A stretch of 64,000 nucleotides of DNA. It comes from Gonatopus flavifemur. Taxonomy: Eukaryota > Arthropoda > Insecta > Hymenoptera > Dryinidae. The notes beneath the pieces are model-generated. The model saw only the letters and a list, made by a program, of their open reading frames with translations, did no database searches and was not told the DNA's origin. Below are positions 11,960 to 23,560 of the stretch, in pieces (the stretch's first letter is position 1; every line of letters begins with the position of its first letter). Position numbers and translations under genes: made by a program. Where the stretch lies: contig JAFFJZ010000077.1 in the NCBI GenBank assembly GCA_018340375.1, forward strand, positions 124,001 to 188,000, given 5' to 3'.

Positions 11960-12220
11960 TGTTGGAATACGTTCCTAGTCGAACGACATCTTTGTGTGTG
12001 TGTGCGCGTTAGTTGGTATGAGTTGTCGAAGGACATGCGTGATAGTTCTACTGTACTGCTGTCCGTTGTAGAAGGAAGACCTTCATCGTGACCGCCTCAA
12101 GAAGAAGAGGGGTTAACATATATATATGTATAGTACGCGAGATGTCGTACACCACGCATAAGAGTATTTTATAATAAACTCTCTCTATTGAATAAAAGAT
12201 CCACGGTTTTATTTCCTTTA
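11960..12220 (+). repeat. copia 5' LTR
   Basis: Begins TGTTGGAATACG and ends TTTCCTTTA, matching 16625-16902. The short terminal repeats are not TG/CA but TG/TA; both ends are fixed by the TGTAT duplication and by the primer site starting immediately after. Confidence 0.94.
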
Positions 12221-12232
12221 TGGTAGCAGAGC
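12221..12232 (+). promoter_or_regulatory. copia primer-binding site
   Basis: TGGTAGCAGAGC directly follows the 5' LTR, as expected for a tRNA 3'-end complement. The likely primer is an initiator Met tRNA as in related elements, which I could not verify. Confidence 0.65.
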
Positions 12233-12440
12233 GTGGTTTATCGTGGTTTCCGCGGTTTATCGTGCGAGTGAAAAATACGTAAAATACGCGTCTCAAATAT
12301 AGCGTTTGGCGCGCTTTTATAAAGTCTTTGCAGAGGTCAAAGTTTCCAGTTGCTACGTGCAATAAAGTTTGAAGTGTTTCCGAGCTACACAAAACTCTTT
12401 GATTTAAATCAAGTGTTTATATCTCTGGGGTTGCGGCAAA

Positions 12441-13538
12441 ATGACTACCGGAGAGAAATATAATATAACTCAATTTGAAGGAAGAAATTTTAGTGCGTGG
12501 CTGTTTCGAGTTAAAAGCGTATTAAGTGACCACAAAGTTTTAAAGGCAATCGAGGATGGAACATACAGTCAAACGGAAGCGAATGCCGCAGGAGAAGCGA
12601 AGGCGATTATAATAAGTACGGTAGCGGACAGTCATCTGGAATATATAAAAAATGCAAACACGGCGTATGCCATGATGAAAAATCTGAAGGAAAATTTCAA
12701 ATCCAAAGGAGTTCGAAGTGGTCTGTACATAAGGAGACAGTTGTCTGAATTAAAATATAATGAGCACGATTCTCTATCCATGCATTTGGTGAAGATGGAA
12801 GAACTTTTCTCCCAACTCGGCGATACTGGTATTGAAGTAACCGACGATGAAAAAATACATCATATACTTTTGTCAATGCCAAAGTCATACGATCACGTGA
12901 TTACGGCATTGGAGACGAAGAAGAATTTGAAAATCGAATTCGTAAGAAATCGATTATTAGGAGAAGAAGAGAAGATGAAAAATTCAAATGACCACGATGA
13001 AATAAACAATGACTGTGCGTTTATTACATGTTTCAAATGTGGAAAAACTGGTCACAAAAAGTTCCAGTGTTATCAAAATATTCAACATCGGGGACAACAT
13101 TCAAACCAGTCATCTCAAGGATTTAACGGAAGATTTCGAAACCAACGTTTTTCAACCAGAGGTTCGACACGTCGAGGTTTTCAAAACAGAGGAGGAAAAC
13201 ATCAACAAGGTCAACGAGGAAGAGGCAGAGGTGGTTCATCGAACTTCTACGCTACGAACCAGAGTGAGAAAGAAGAAGAAAGTGCCATAGCCTTTGTAGC
13301 TGAGGTAAACAATGTATATACGAACATTGAAAACGATAGTCCGACATTGTGGTGTTTAGATTCGGGATGTTCCGATCACATTGTGAATAGGTATGATTTA
13401 TTTCCGACTTATATACCACTTAAAACTCCAAAGAAAATCGCAGCAGCGAAAGACGGAGTTAATCTCCTAGCTATAGGTATAGGAAACATTGAAGCTAATT
13501 TTGTATTCGAAGGTAAATATTTTCCTTTTAAAATCTAA
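12441..13538 (+). pseudogene. copia gag and protease
   Basis: Starts at ATG 12441 (context AAAATGAC). The N-terminal part (~residues 1-180) is a copia-type gag capsid region (UBN2-like). A CCHC zinc knuckle CFKCGKTGHKKFQC at ~residues 195-208 binds RNA. A basic RGRGG stretch follows, then the aspartic protease active site LDSGCSDHIV at ~residues 322-331. TAA at 13536-13538 interrupts the frame just before NVFYVPDLRKNLLSV, which belongs to the same polyprotein. Confidence 0.9.
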
Positions 13539-14765
13539 AACGTTTTTTATGTGCCAGATTTGAGAAAGAATCTTTTATCTGTACCAAAAATGGAGAGAGC
13601 GGGGATGAAAATCATTTTCGAGAAAAATAAAGCTTGTGTGTATCATAAAAATAAGTTAGTCTTGATGGGTAAAAGAGATGAAACTTTATATGTCATAAAA
13701 TTGTCGATAAATAAATCACAAAGCAATTATCTAAATCAAAATTATTCAGATTCGAATATTGATAATAAGTTAGATTTGTGGCACAAAAGGTTAGGGCACT
13801 TGGGCCCTAATAATATCAAAGCGTTATCTCAAAATGAATTAGTTGATGGTTTAGAAAATCTTAAAAATTGTAATTTCGATAATCACGTGTGTGAATCTTG
13901 TTTTCTAGGAAAAATGAGCCGATTACCTTTTAAAGGAACAAGAACACGAGCTAAGAGACCGTTGGAGATAATCCATTCTGATGTTTGTGGACCGATTACT
14001 CCAACAACCTGGGATGGCTTCAGATATGTCGTCACCTTTATAGACGATTATACCCACGTAGTTGTCGTTTATTTGATTAAAAATAAGTCTGACGTTTTCG
14101 ATAAATTCAAAACCTTTTATAATTTGGTGACAAATCATTTTCAGGATGATATACGGACTTTGAGAGTAGACAATGGCGGAGAGTATACATCAAAGGAGTT
14201 CCGAGATTTCTGCAATAAAAAAGGAGTCAATATCTCTTATACGGTGCCATACAACCCCGAATTGAATGGTGTAGCAGAGCGCATGAATCGGACCTTAATG
14301 GACAAAGCAAGGACGGTTCTGTTGGATTCCGGTTTAGGAAAAGAAATGTGGGGAGAAGCAATCAACCTTGTGGTGTATACTACAAATAGAAGTCTCTCGA
14401 TAGCAGTTGGAAAAACACCTATGGAGTTATGGGATGGAAAACGCCCAAACATTACAAACCTTCGGGTGTTTGCTTGTACAGCTCACAGACACGTACTAAA
14501 AGAGCTGAGGAAAAAGCTGGACCCGAAGGGGGAAAAACTCATTATGGTTGGCTATGCACCGTTAGGGGTGTATCGTCTGTGGGATCCTCTGAAAAGAAAA
14601 ATAGTACTTGAAAGAAATGTGCACTTCGATGAAAGTGAGAAGAAAGTTATCAATACTGTGGGTTTTGATGCTCTCATCGATAGCGAAGAGGATTTGGAAA
14701 TCAAAGACGCTTCGGGCAAGGATGATGGTGATGAACATTATGACAACGCAGAAGAAATTTCCTAA
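13539..14765 (+). pseudogene. copia integrase
   Basis: Same frame as gag. The GAG-pre-integrase zinc region has HKRLGHLGPNNIKALS and CESCFLGK (HHCC). The rve core shows the DDE triad: Asp in IHSDVCGPI, Asp in RVDNGGEY, Glu in NGVAERMNRT. It catalyses cDNA insertion. TAA at 14763-14765 interrupts the polyprotein within the acidic linker between integrase and reverse transcriptase. Confidence 0.92.
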
Positions 14766-16487
14766 ATACAAGAAGGAAATTCGGAGGATTCTGAAAATTC
14801 TTTGATTGATTCGGGTAGAAAGAAACCATCACAGACATCTGAGATTTTCCAAGAGATCCCCGTAAGAAGATCAGTAAGGAATCGTAAGAAACCAGCTTGG
14901 CAGAAAAACTACGAGGTTGGTTTCGCAGAAAAAAAAGAAGAAGAGGAAATGTTCGCTTTGTTCACTGGGAGCTTGTATGACGACCTGCCAAAAAATTTTG
15001 AGGAAATCAATCAAAGGGACGACAAGGATGTCTGGGAGGAAGCCATCGAAGAAGAGATTAATAATTACAAGGAGTGCGATACTTGGGAAGTCACTCCGAA
15101 ACCCTCAGATCAAAAATTAATTGATCGTGAGTGGGTTTTTACGAAGAAAGAAACTGGTGATGGAATTTTTAAATGTAGAGCCAGATTGGTGGCGAGAGGT
15201 TTCCAGCAAAGATTAAACTCCGATGATGTTTACTCTCCTGTCCTTCGTTTGCAGACGTTGCGAATTCTTTTGTCGATTGCAACGCAAAGAAATTATCAAA
15301 TCCACCAGATGGATGTCAAAAGCGCCTTTTTATATGGGCATATTGACGAAGACGTATATCTGAAGCCACCTCCAGGTATTGAAGTTAGTGGTAATAAAGT
15401 TTTGAAATTGAACAAGTCGTTATTTGGTTTAAAGTCATCACCGAAAAATTGGTATGACCATTTCAATAATTTAATGCTAAAACAAGGTTTTTTACGATCT
15501 GATAACGATTATTGTTTGTATTTCAAACGTGATATTTATGTTTTGGTGTATATAGACGATTTAATCATTTTCAGTAAGGATGTAAATAAGATTAGGGAAG
15601 TTAAGTGTTTTCTATCTTCAAATTTTAAGATGAAAGATTTGGGTTTCAATAAGATCAAATACCTCGGTATTCCGAAAGATAAATCGGAGAATCGTTTAGT
15701 TTTGAATCAATCTGATTATTTGAACAGGATTTTGCAGGTTTTTGGTATGGGGGATTGTAAACTCTCTAAGACACCAATGGATGTCAACTTTAAGTTGGAT
15801 AAAGACTGTGTTATTGAAACAACTTCAGAAAGTAAATGCAGATCCTTAATAGGGTCTTTGATGTACTTGACTATCGGCACGAGACCAGATTTGGCAGCAT
15901 CTGTGTACTACCTTAGTAGGTACCAGACGACGCCAAGTGAAGAATTGTGGGTGGCTCTTGAACGGGTTCTACGATATGTGAAAGAAACTATAAATTATAA
16001 TCTCGTGTATACGGTAGGTCAGAAAGAAAATCCGTCAAGAGGTTTTGCGGATGCTGATTGGGGTAGAAGCCACGATCGGAAATCCACGACGGGTTATCTG
16101 TTTCAATTATACGGAAACACAGTAATTTGGAGATCAAAAAAACAGGCTACGGTTGCTTTAAGCACAGCTGAGGCTGAATTTATTTCTCTATGTGAGGTTT
16201 CCGTTGAAGCCTGCTGGGTAATTAAAGTTTTATCCGATGTTGGAGTCCAGGCTTCGCCTGTAGTAATCTACGAGGATAATCAAAGTACTATCCGTGCGGT
16301 GAAGAATCCAGAGCAGAAGAGGTTGAAGCACATGGATATAAAATACAATTTTATTAAGCAGAAAGTTCAAGAAGGCCTTGTTCGGGTTCGGTATATTGAA
16401 ACGGATAATCAACTCGCGGATTTCTCAACTAAACCCGTTGATAGAGTGAGGTTGTCTTTTAGTGTTAAGGAAATAGGTTTACTTTGA
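14766..16487 (+). pseudogene. copia reverse transcriptase and RNase H
   Basis: In frame with the two upstream parts; ends TGA 16485-16487, just before the 3' LTR. RVT_2 reverse transcriptase: KCRARLVARGF, QMDVKSAFLYG, and the catalytic box VYIDDLIIFS. RNase H follows with ADADWGRSHDRKSTTGY, STAEAEF and YEDNQST. The order PR-INT-RT-RH defines Ty1/copia. This part looks complete; the element is disabled by the two stops upstream. Confidence 0.93.
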
Positions 16488-16624
16488 GTTGAGTATTGTG
16501 AACGTTGTCCAAGGAGAGCGTGTGCGAAAGTTCAGTATATGGGCCTCAAAGTTTTTTTGTTTTTTCTGAGCTTAGTTTTTTTTGCGAGTTTGCAACAACA
16601 CAAAGCTGCTAGTTCGTGGGGGTG

Positions 16625-16902
16625 TGTTGGAATACGTTCCTAGTCGAACGACATCTTTGTGTGTGTGTGCGCGGACTGTATGTGTGCGCGTTAGTTGGTA
16701 TGAGTTGTCGAAGGACATGCGTGATAGTTCTACTGTACTGCTGTCCGTTGTAGAAGGAATACCTTCATCGTGACCGCCTGAAGAAGAAGAGGGGTTAACA
16801 TATGTATATGTATAGTACGCGAGATGTTGTACACCACGCATAAGAGTATTTTATAATACACTCTCTCTATTAAATAAAAGATCCACGGTTTTATTTCCTT
16901 TA
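16625..16902 (+). repeat. copia 3' LTR
   Basis: Matches the 5' LTR with ~6 substitutions and an extra 17 bp near 16672-16690. It is preceded by a purine-rich GTGGGGGTG tract and followed by the TGTAT duplication. Confidence 0.94.
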
Positions 16903-16907
16903 TGTAT

Positions 16908-18360
16908 TCCACCCATTTCGTGATGAAACACAATCCAGTAGATTGAATTGAGCTGGGTAGTGTAGATTGGAAAAGTGAATATTCTCCAAATTCAACTAAA
17001 TTCATCATTCCTCCTGGCCCTACTGATAACACAGGTGAAATAGGTTTGTTTATTTCGAAGCGATAACATAAATTCAATTGATTTTTTGTTGCCACGGAAA
17101 GTGATATATTTTTTCTACACATATTTACCGCAGCTGATTGTTTCGAATTTCTATGTCTAGCCTCAAATCGCATCGCAGAAAAATGTACAAAAGGACCCAG
17201 CAATTTGAGAATATATCCGTAATGGGAAATAAAATGATATTTAGGTTTCAAAAAACTTTTGGAAAGCTCTAAATACAGTCTGTTATGTTCCAATACAAGC
17301 ACATTCAGAATATCTGAATAACCAAGAGGAATGCTCTTTGCTTGAACAATATCCAATATTTGTTTTAGAATAAGATAAAGCCTCCAGAATATATCATTTT
17401 CTGAAATAAGGTCTCCAATCATGATACCAAGCACTTTGATGAAACATGACATTTCTGAAGCTGTCATTTTTAATTTGTTCTTATGTGAATCTCCTTCACA
17501 TAAAGGACTAGGTTTTGAAGATTCATCAACAGGTCCGTAAGAGAAGAAAAAAATTCGAGAATTTAATTGATTCAATGTGAAAAGTTTACGTTCTGTGAAA
17601 TAATTCAAGATTAAAATCATATCGTAATGACACACTCCTTCACCAAAATCATGCATCAAATCCATGCAAATATTATTAACCACATGGAAACTTTCAATTT
17701 TGTTGAATACACAATATTCTCTGATTCCAGTTAAAGATAAATTCTGTATCTTGATATCGCGTTCATAATTGGTAATAGTTCTTAATGTTGGAATATCAGT
17801 CTCAGAGTTTGTTTGCATCAATTTTTTCTCAGTTTTGCATAATCTACAAGGGAAATTTGAACTGAAACTTTCAACAAATCCTAATATAGAATTCAGCCCA
17901 AGATTGTCTCCCAAAATAAGCCCTAATACAAAATAAATACGAACGGGTTTCTTATGTGTGTTGATAGAAATGCCTTCAGCCTCTAAATAATTTAATTCCT
18001 TGATCAAAGGTGCGAAAATTGAACTATTACCATATAGCTGTCTACTTTTGGTATCGAACAGTGAAGCCAAGAATATGTTCTCTAATTTTGATTGACAACC
18101 AGGAGGCAAACATGGAATTGAGGCATACACAGCACCCAATTTACCAGAGTGTGGACCTAGTGGATTATTAGGTTCACAATCATCAAAGTGAATAAATAAT
18201 GGAAGGACTACATCATCAGGATTATATCTCGCAATCTTATGTTTCCAATGTTCGCTTTGAATGTAATTGTGAATTACATCATTGTTATTCGACAACAAAG
18301 AATTAACATACGTCATGGTATCATCAAAAGCTCTTGGTAACTCAAAAAATTTCTTCAAAA
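16908..18360 (-). pseudogene. Zinc-finger transposase, central catalytic part
   Basis: Minus-strand frame joined to 18367-19071 by restoring one base in an A8 run (+ strand T8 at 18389-18396). The true frame upstream reads AQYIPLRDVLKKFFELPRAF. Blocks seen: FIHFDDCEPNNPLGPHSGKL, ENIFLASLFDT, YFVLGLILGDNLGLNSILGF, FPCRLCKTEK (zinc-ribbon-like), ICMDLMHDFGEGVCHYDM, and KPKYHFISHYGYI. These are the blocks of a transposase-like family (resembling Transposase_21/CACTA proteins) widespread in insects; D..HD..EG residues are candidate catalytic positions. The gene runs into the copia LTR at the TGTAT target site and continues at 11954. Confidence 0.82.
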
Positions 18361-18366
18361 CATCTC

Positions 18367-19071
18367 TCAGAGGAATATATTGAGCACATTTTTTTTAATA
18401 TGAGCCGATTCATTATTCTCAGAATTGCAATTCTGCCAAGTCTGTCCAACATCGTAAGAAACCGGACGGATAAAATCCCTGCTTGTTTCAAACTGTTTGA
18501 GTACAAGATATTCTGTGGATACTGAAGTGAAGGATTTATGCCACATTTCGAATACAGATTCAATATTTCTGGAGACATCAATATTTTCCTTCTGAACCTG
18601 TGGAGTACAAAGGACTTGTGTTTTGAATGTCCCCATAAATGTATTCATAAACAATTCTTGCATTTCAGTTACGGTACTTGAAGCTTGGGAACGAGTGAGT
18701 GAAAAATTTGCATACAATTTAGCGATGAATTTTAAAACTTCATCAGTTATATGTACTTGCAATTCTTCCACTGTTGAATTAGAAATCGATTGTATGTTTT
18801 TTTGCGTTACTTGAACTGAAAATTCTGTACGATCTGATGATTCAAAGTTCGTTTGACAACTCAAGTTCGTTTTCATTTCTGCTGACGATATCTTAGAATG
18901 AGTGGAACCCAAATGCTTCTTGAAAGACCGTAAAGAATTGAATGTTCTATAACAGTTCGTTTCACCGCATTGATAAGAAAAAGGGAATTTCTCATAATGT
19001 TGAACTTTGAAATGCAGTATCAAAGCTGTTAAACTTTGTACAGAAATCTTACAAACGAAACAAACTGGCAT
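18367..19071 (-). pseudogene. Zinc-finger transposase, N-terminal part
   Basis: Starts at ATG 19071. Two C2H2 zinc fingers are visible: CFVCKISVQSLTALILHF..H and CGETNCYRTFNSLRSFKKHL..TH. A linker rich in Ser/Thr and a helical region (~residues 90-190) follow. The frame is lost at 18367-18396 in an A8 run; one more A restores the catalytic part. The start codon lies 100 bp downstream of the SAM-gene stop on the same strand, so the two genes form a tandem pair. The zinc fingers probably bind the transposon ends (inference). Confidence 0.82.
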
Positions 19072-19171
19072 AATGTGTTAATCTACAGAATAATTAATCG
19101 ATCGATTGATATATCATAATTATTGCAAACGAAATTTGTCATGTATAAATATTTTGATATTTCTCATCAGT

Positions 19172-19627
19172 TCAGTTTTTCAGTAGTAATAACTTGGTAT
19201 TGCCATAAAAAAATGTCTGATGAAGGCATTCGAATAGCACAGACCAATTGATAAAGAAAGATTTGATAGAATATCGATAGATGGGGTTTTCAATAAAAGC
19301 ACGATACTCCGATGAGAGGTTAAAAACAGCACCAGAGATGTTATCCCACTGTGTCTCGATGTTGTAAATACAGTGTTGGAAGAAATTCCAAATCTGTTCG
19401 GATTCTCGAGGATAATTTGCATGAAGAGCATGGAAGGATTTGAAAGTAACATCCAAAGCTTTGAGCGGAGACTGTACTTCGTATATAATGTTATCAATTA
19501 CGACCAAACTTTGATGAATCTTATCCTCTTGTGGACGAACTATAATAGCTTGTGGTTGCAAAGTTTGTTGATATTTTGATAATTTTTGTCTTCTCTCTTC
19601 AATGGCAGGTTGAATATCAGCAATGGT
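19172..19627 (-). CDS. SAM-domain transposon gene, last exon
   Basis: Acceptor ...CCTTATTAG then exon from 19627; frame 0, ending TGA at 19172-19174. Protein begins TIADIQPAIEERRQKLSKY and has SPLKALDVTFKSFHALHANYP and EQIWNFFQHCIYNIET. This is the conserved C-terminal region of SAM-domain proteins found near zinc-finger transposases in insects and fish-type repeats (from memory of the family). It ends 100 bp before the transposase gene. Splice sites were read by eye only. Confidence 0.6.
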   Translation of the reverse strand, partial: TIADIQPAIEERRQKLSKYQQTLQPQAIIVRPQEDKIHQSLVVIDNIIYEVQSPLKALDVTFKSFHALHANYPRESEQIWNFFQHCIYNIETQWDNISGAVFNLSSEYRAFIENPIYRYSIKSFFINWSVLFECLHQTFFYGNTKLLLLKN

Positions 19628-19815
19628 CTAATAAGGAAAAAAAATTTCAGTTCTTGAATCACATTTTCAAATTCTCATTTTTAAATGCAAAAACAATGCT
19701 CATTATATGTACTATTTAAACCACACAATAGGACTGTATTGAAATATTTCAACTTTACATATAGCAGTGAAAGAGATATAAGAGCAAGAATGGCACAAGA
19801 AATACAGGCCTTATA

Positions 19816-20028
19816 TGCAGAAAAAAAAACTATCTTGTATCAAGACAACATTGTTTTCGTTATATATGAAACACGGATTGTCTCAGTTCAATGCAATTTG
19901 TTTTGAATCAAACACAGGAAAAAATAAAATTCTTGATTCAAAGCAAGTTGCATTGAACTGAGACAATCCGTGTTTCATATATAACGAAAACAATATTTTC
20001 TTGATACAAGATAGTTTTTTTTTCTGTG
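19816..20028. mobile_element. Foldback MITE (CACAGAAAA ends, TA flanks)
   Basis: 213-bp palindrome. The outer ~80 bp on each side are near-perfect inverted copies (TATCTTGTATCAAGA, then AACACGGATTGTCTCAG). Flanked by TA (19814-15, 20029-30). The ends read TGCAGAAA (left) and CACAGAAA (right, inverted). Located in a SAM-gene intron. Confidence 0.75.
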
Positions 20029-20050
20029 TACCAAAGAAACAGTTATTTAT

Positions 20051-20187
20051 TTGAATATATAATAGGAATGTTTCCCGACTTTCTTGACATGACGGTCGCC
20101 ATGTGTTTTTACTTTTATTCTCTTTCAAGACTGTAACAACAGGAAACAGTATCGGCAGGTTCAACAATACTTTTACTGCTTTAGCCT
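20051..20187 (-). CDS. SAM-domain transposon gene, internal exon
   Basis: Acceptor TACATATAG then exon at 20187; phase fits the previous exon exactly (CCC G + AG GCT). Reads EAKAVKVLLNLPILFPVV and NTWRPSCQESRETFLLYIQ. The expected donor after CAA (20051) reads ATAAAT, not GTAAAT, so one G-to-A change appears to have destroyed the splice site. The next exon would otherwise follow in frame. Only 22 bp separate this donor from a MITE end at 20028. Confidence 0.55.
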
Positions 20188-20272
20188 CTATATGTACAAA
20201 AATTCATGCATTATAATATATGATTAAATGAATCATTTGGTAATGAATATAGAGAAGAAAATTGGAACATAC

Positions 20273-20408
20273 CGGGGTTAACAATATATTCTAAGATTGT
20301 AGGATCTTTATTATTGATTTTGCTACTCAGAAATTCCAACAATTTATTCCAAGCACCATATAAACACATCGATGCATCTGGATAAAGAGCATTGAAATCT
20401 ATTTCTAG
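20273..20408 (-). CDS. SAM-domain transposon gene, internal exon
   Basis: Acceptor TTAATTACAG and donor CCCCG/GTATG bound a 136-bp exon reading LEIDFNALYPDASMCLYGAW then NKLLEFLSSK. Phases match both neighbours. Good consensus splice sites and continuous family-like protein sequence support it. Confidence 0.62.
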
Positions 20409-20476
20409 CTGTAATTAACATTGGAGAATCAATCTGGTTATGCAATTCAATTTCCAACAAGTGAAAAACTTCTTAC

Positions 20477-20667
20477 GAGAGTATATCCTAAAGGTTCTTT
20501 CAACGCGCGAAAAGTCGATGTATATTCTACTATTGACTGCCGACTATTTTGAAGACAACGCAACCTGTTGATAGAAGTTTTGTCCCACAGTTGGGTAATT
20601 TGCATCCATGGCTGCGTATTATTCTTCAACCACAAAATATCTTGGTCTAGATTTTCCTCGGATTCAG
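20477..20667 (-). CDS. SAM-domain transposon gene, internal exon
   Basis: Acceptor run of T then AG at 20669-20668, donor ACTCTC/GTAAGA at 20477. Reads ENLDQDILWLKNNTQPWMQI, later FRALKEPLGYTL. It joins the exon at 20408 in frame (GYTL-LEID). The WLKNN..PW and LKEPLGYTL blocks are recurrent in this protein family. Confidence 0.62.
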
Positions 20668-21606
20668 CTAAAAAAATTTCGGATATAATAAATACACCTT
20701 TGTAAATCGAATCAGATCAGTCAGTGACAACATATACTTTGTATAAGAATCTCTCTTCCTTTCGATCTGGAATTCTCTATTAAGCCAGCTTTTATCATTT
20801 GTCTCCTACAACTGAAATATTTGATGAGCAACTTTCCTCTTCCAATTGATTGTCCTTTCCCAGATTTTTGTACATTTGCCCATAACTCCTATGTGGAAGG
20901 TTGATATGAATTATTTTTTGTTTCTCATAAATACTATTCCCAATTGATTCAATACATATATTTCCAGATAGCTCATATTATAATCAGAGAAAGAATCAGA
21001 GCTGTGAAAGCATTTGAAATGTTTTTTTGACGGAAATTTGGTATTTTTAAGAGATTTTGCCCCATGCTCTTCTTTTTTTTTTATATTTCCTACGTCTTTC
21101 CGGTCACTATTAAAAATTGTTTGAACTTTCATAAATTTTTCAATCACATTTGGAATTGAAATTCTAAATCCTTAGTATTGGAATTGAAAATTCATCCACA
21201 AGTCATTGAATTTTAAAATTTTCACTATATTATATGACACATTTATGTATATTGTCGTCACTGAAATTTCATAAATATTTACGTTGAATGTTCAGTCATG
21301 TGATTGGGAAGTGTTTCCGTTACGTGTATTTGAAGTTTTGTCCAGAAATTTTCAAAAGCGTCGTTTTCCCTTGAAAGATGATATATTTTGGAATGTATCT
21401 TGCATTTTGTAAAAAAATTACCAAATATATTCGCAAATATATCACAAAAAAACAAAATATAAAATATGTCATGTTTAAGGAAATTTCTCTCGAAAGATAA
21501 CCACGAAAACAGGGGAGATAAAAATGCAAAAGTATAAGATATTAAAAAATGCAGAAGTATAAGATTATTAAAGAATCTGATGTCTAATTTTATGTACTCA
21601 CTTAAC

Positions 21607-21668
21607 ATTCTTTCGGAAATAATCTTTTAATTTCGTTGGCCAAAAATTTCGCACGATCAATTGATATT
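21607..21668 (-). CDS. SAM-domain transposon gene, probable short exon
   Basis: Acceptor TTTTTTCAG and possible donor GAAT/GTTAAG give a 62-bp exon reading ISIDRAKFLANEIKRLFPKE. Its end phase is compatible with direct splicing to 20667, although a further exon in between cannot be excluded. Less secure than the others. Confidence 0.42.
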
Positions 21669-22595
21669 CTGAAAAAATAGTATTTTGTACACACGCTTTG
21701 TGAAGCATTTCAAGGAGTAGATCATATGAAACGAAAGACATCCTAAAGCTTGGAAATATCTAAAATGCAAAAATACAATAGGGACCTTGGTTAAGAAAAT
21801 CCACAGAATTTCACAAAATGAAATTTCATCAAATTTGGCAAGAACATTGTCCGAAATCCAGTGAGATTTAGCGAGATTAAATCAGAATCACATTGAAGGA
21901 ATAGATTCATCTGACTAAATCTCATTGATAAATCGTCGGATTGAATGCAATGAGACTTTTGTTCAATTCCAAGACGATTTGGTGAGAATCAAATGGGTTT
22001 CTGTAACCAGTGGATGTATATGGAACCAAAATTTAAACATGTAAACGTTGAAATCATTTTGAAAAACAATTTGGAAATGTAACAATGCTTGTAGTGAAAA
22101 TGTAACTTGTAATTTCAAACTCGTTTATGTGTCTGTGATTTGCGATGTCTACGTTACATTTTTGATATATAACGTAATCACGTTAAATTGACAAAATTTT
22201 GTAATACACTGTAAAAAGTCGGACTGAATGTGGCTGCATCTTACTTGAGAAATTGACTGAAATTCAGTCTATTCTAGGGTTCAAAATGACGGAAAAAAAA
22301 CATGAAAAAAGCGGGAAAAAACGGTTTTTTTCGGGAATTTTCCCAACGTATTTTTCAAGAAAAATATCGGAAAATAAAAATTTCTCATCAGTTTTCAGAA
22401 TATGAAGAAATATATTTCTGTTTCTTCATTGGAACGTGACATAATGTAATAAAAACAAAAATCTACACTTCTTTACATGTTTTGGTGCATCAAATATATT
22501 CTTATCAATTGAAAGAAAATAAAACGTACGATCTTTTTCAGTATTCATTTGATACTAGTGTGTTATAATGAAATCCAGGTTCGTAAAGTAAAATA
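21669..22595. other. Intron-like A+T-rich DNA
   Basis: No coding features seen. A CACTGTAAAAAGTCGGACTG motif after TA at ~22206 looks like one end of a MITE without a visible partner. Confidence 0.4.
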
Positions 22596-23560
22596 AATCC
22601 TAAAAAAAATCTAAAAATACATTCAAACGAAAATTCTCCTCCTATAAGAATTTCGATAAGATACAACAGGATATGCTTCACTTGAAAAAAAAGATGTGAA
22701 ATCAATATGAGCTGCCAAGTACATTCGGTTATTCAAATGGTATGTAAACGATTTCTTGTATATTGTAACTTCAGTTTGTTTAAATTGTTTTCAAAGCGAT
22801 TTATGATTGTATTGAATTAACAATATATAGTGAGGTGAAACAAAAATTAGGTTCAACCATTTGACATACTAGAAACAACTCTGACCTATTTGAAACTCAA
22901 CGTGTTGATCGTTTTTAATATGTTTTGAAATTTTTCACATACCAGAAACAGCGCTAAGTTATTCCAAACCAAACGCGTTAGTCGTTCCAAATAGATTCTC
23001 AAATCCACGCCAATGCGGAACACTTGGCGCGGCCGATGAAGATTTTATTATCCAACGTTTTGATCACATACTTTCAACAGAATTGTTTGAATACACTTGA
23101 GGCTCAAAACTCACGTAATCGGCCGCGCCAAGTGTTCCGCATTGACGTGGATTTGAGAATCTATTTGGAACGACTAACGCGTTTGGTTTGGAATAACTTA
23201 GCGCTGTTTCTGGTATGTGAAAAATTTCAAAACATATTAGAAACGATCAACACGTTGAGTTTCAAATAGGTCAGAGTTGTTTCTAGTATGTCAAATGGTT
23301 GAACCTAATTTTTGTTTCACCTCACTATATATTGTTAATTCAATACAATCATAAATCGCTTTGAATACAATTTAAACAAACTGAAGTTACAATATACAAG
23401 AAATCGGTTACATACCATTTGAATAACCGAATGTACTTGGCAGCTCATATTGATTTCACATCTTTTTTTTTCAAGTGAAGCATATCCTGTTGTATCTTAT
23501 CGAAATTCTTATTGGAGGAGAATTTTCGTTTGAATGTATTTTTAGATTTTTTTTAGGATT
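22596..23560. repeat. 965-bp palindromic (foldback) element
   Basis: Arms 22596-~23034 and ~23122-23560 are near-identical inverted copies around a ~90-bp loop. Outer ends read AATCCTAAAAAAAATC. The arms contain the NotI-like GCGGCCG patch near 23030 and 23115. No coding potential, and no clear target duplication found. Confidence 0.85.

Larger units (their letters stand above)
11955..16907 (+). mobile_element. Ty1/copia retrotransposon with 5-bp TSD
   Basis: Complete element: 5' LTR 11960-12220, primer site, one gag-pol frame, 3' LTR 16625-16902, and target duplication TGTAT at 11955-11959 and 16903-16907. The LTRs differ by about six substitutions plus one 17-bp indel in a GTGTGCGCG stretch, so the insertion is fairly recent. 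It is inserted antisense into the zinc-finger transposase ORF. The polyprotein has two in-frame nonsense codons (TAA 13536-13538, TAA 14763-14765) and no frameshift was found. Confidence 0.96.
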
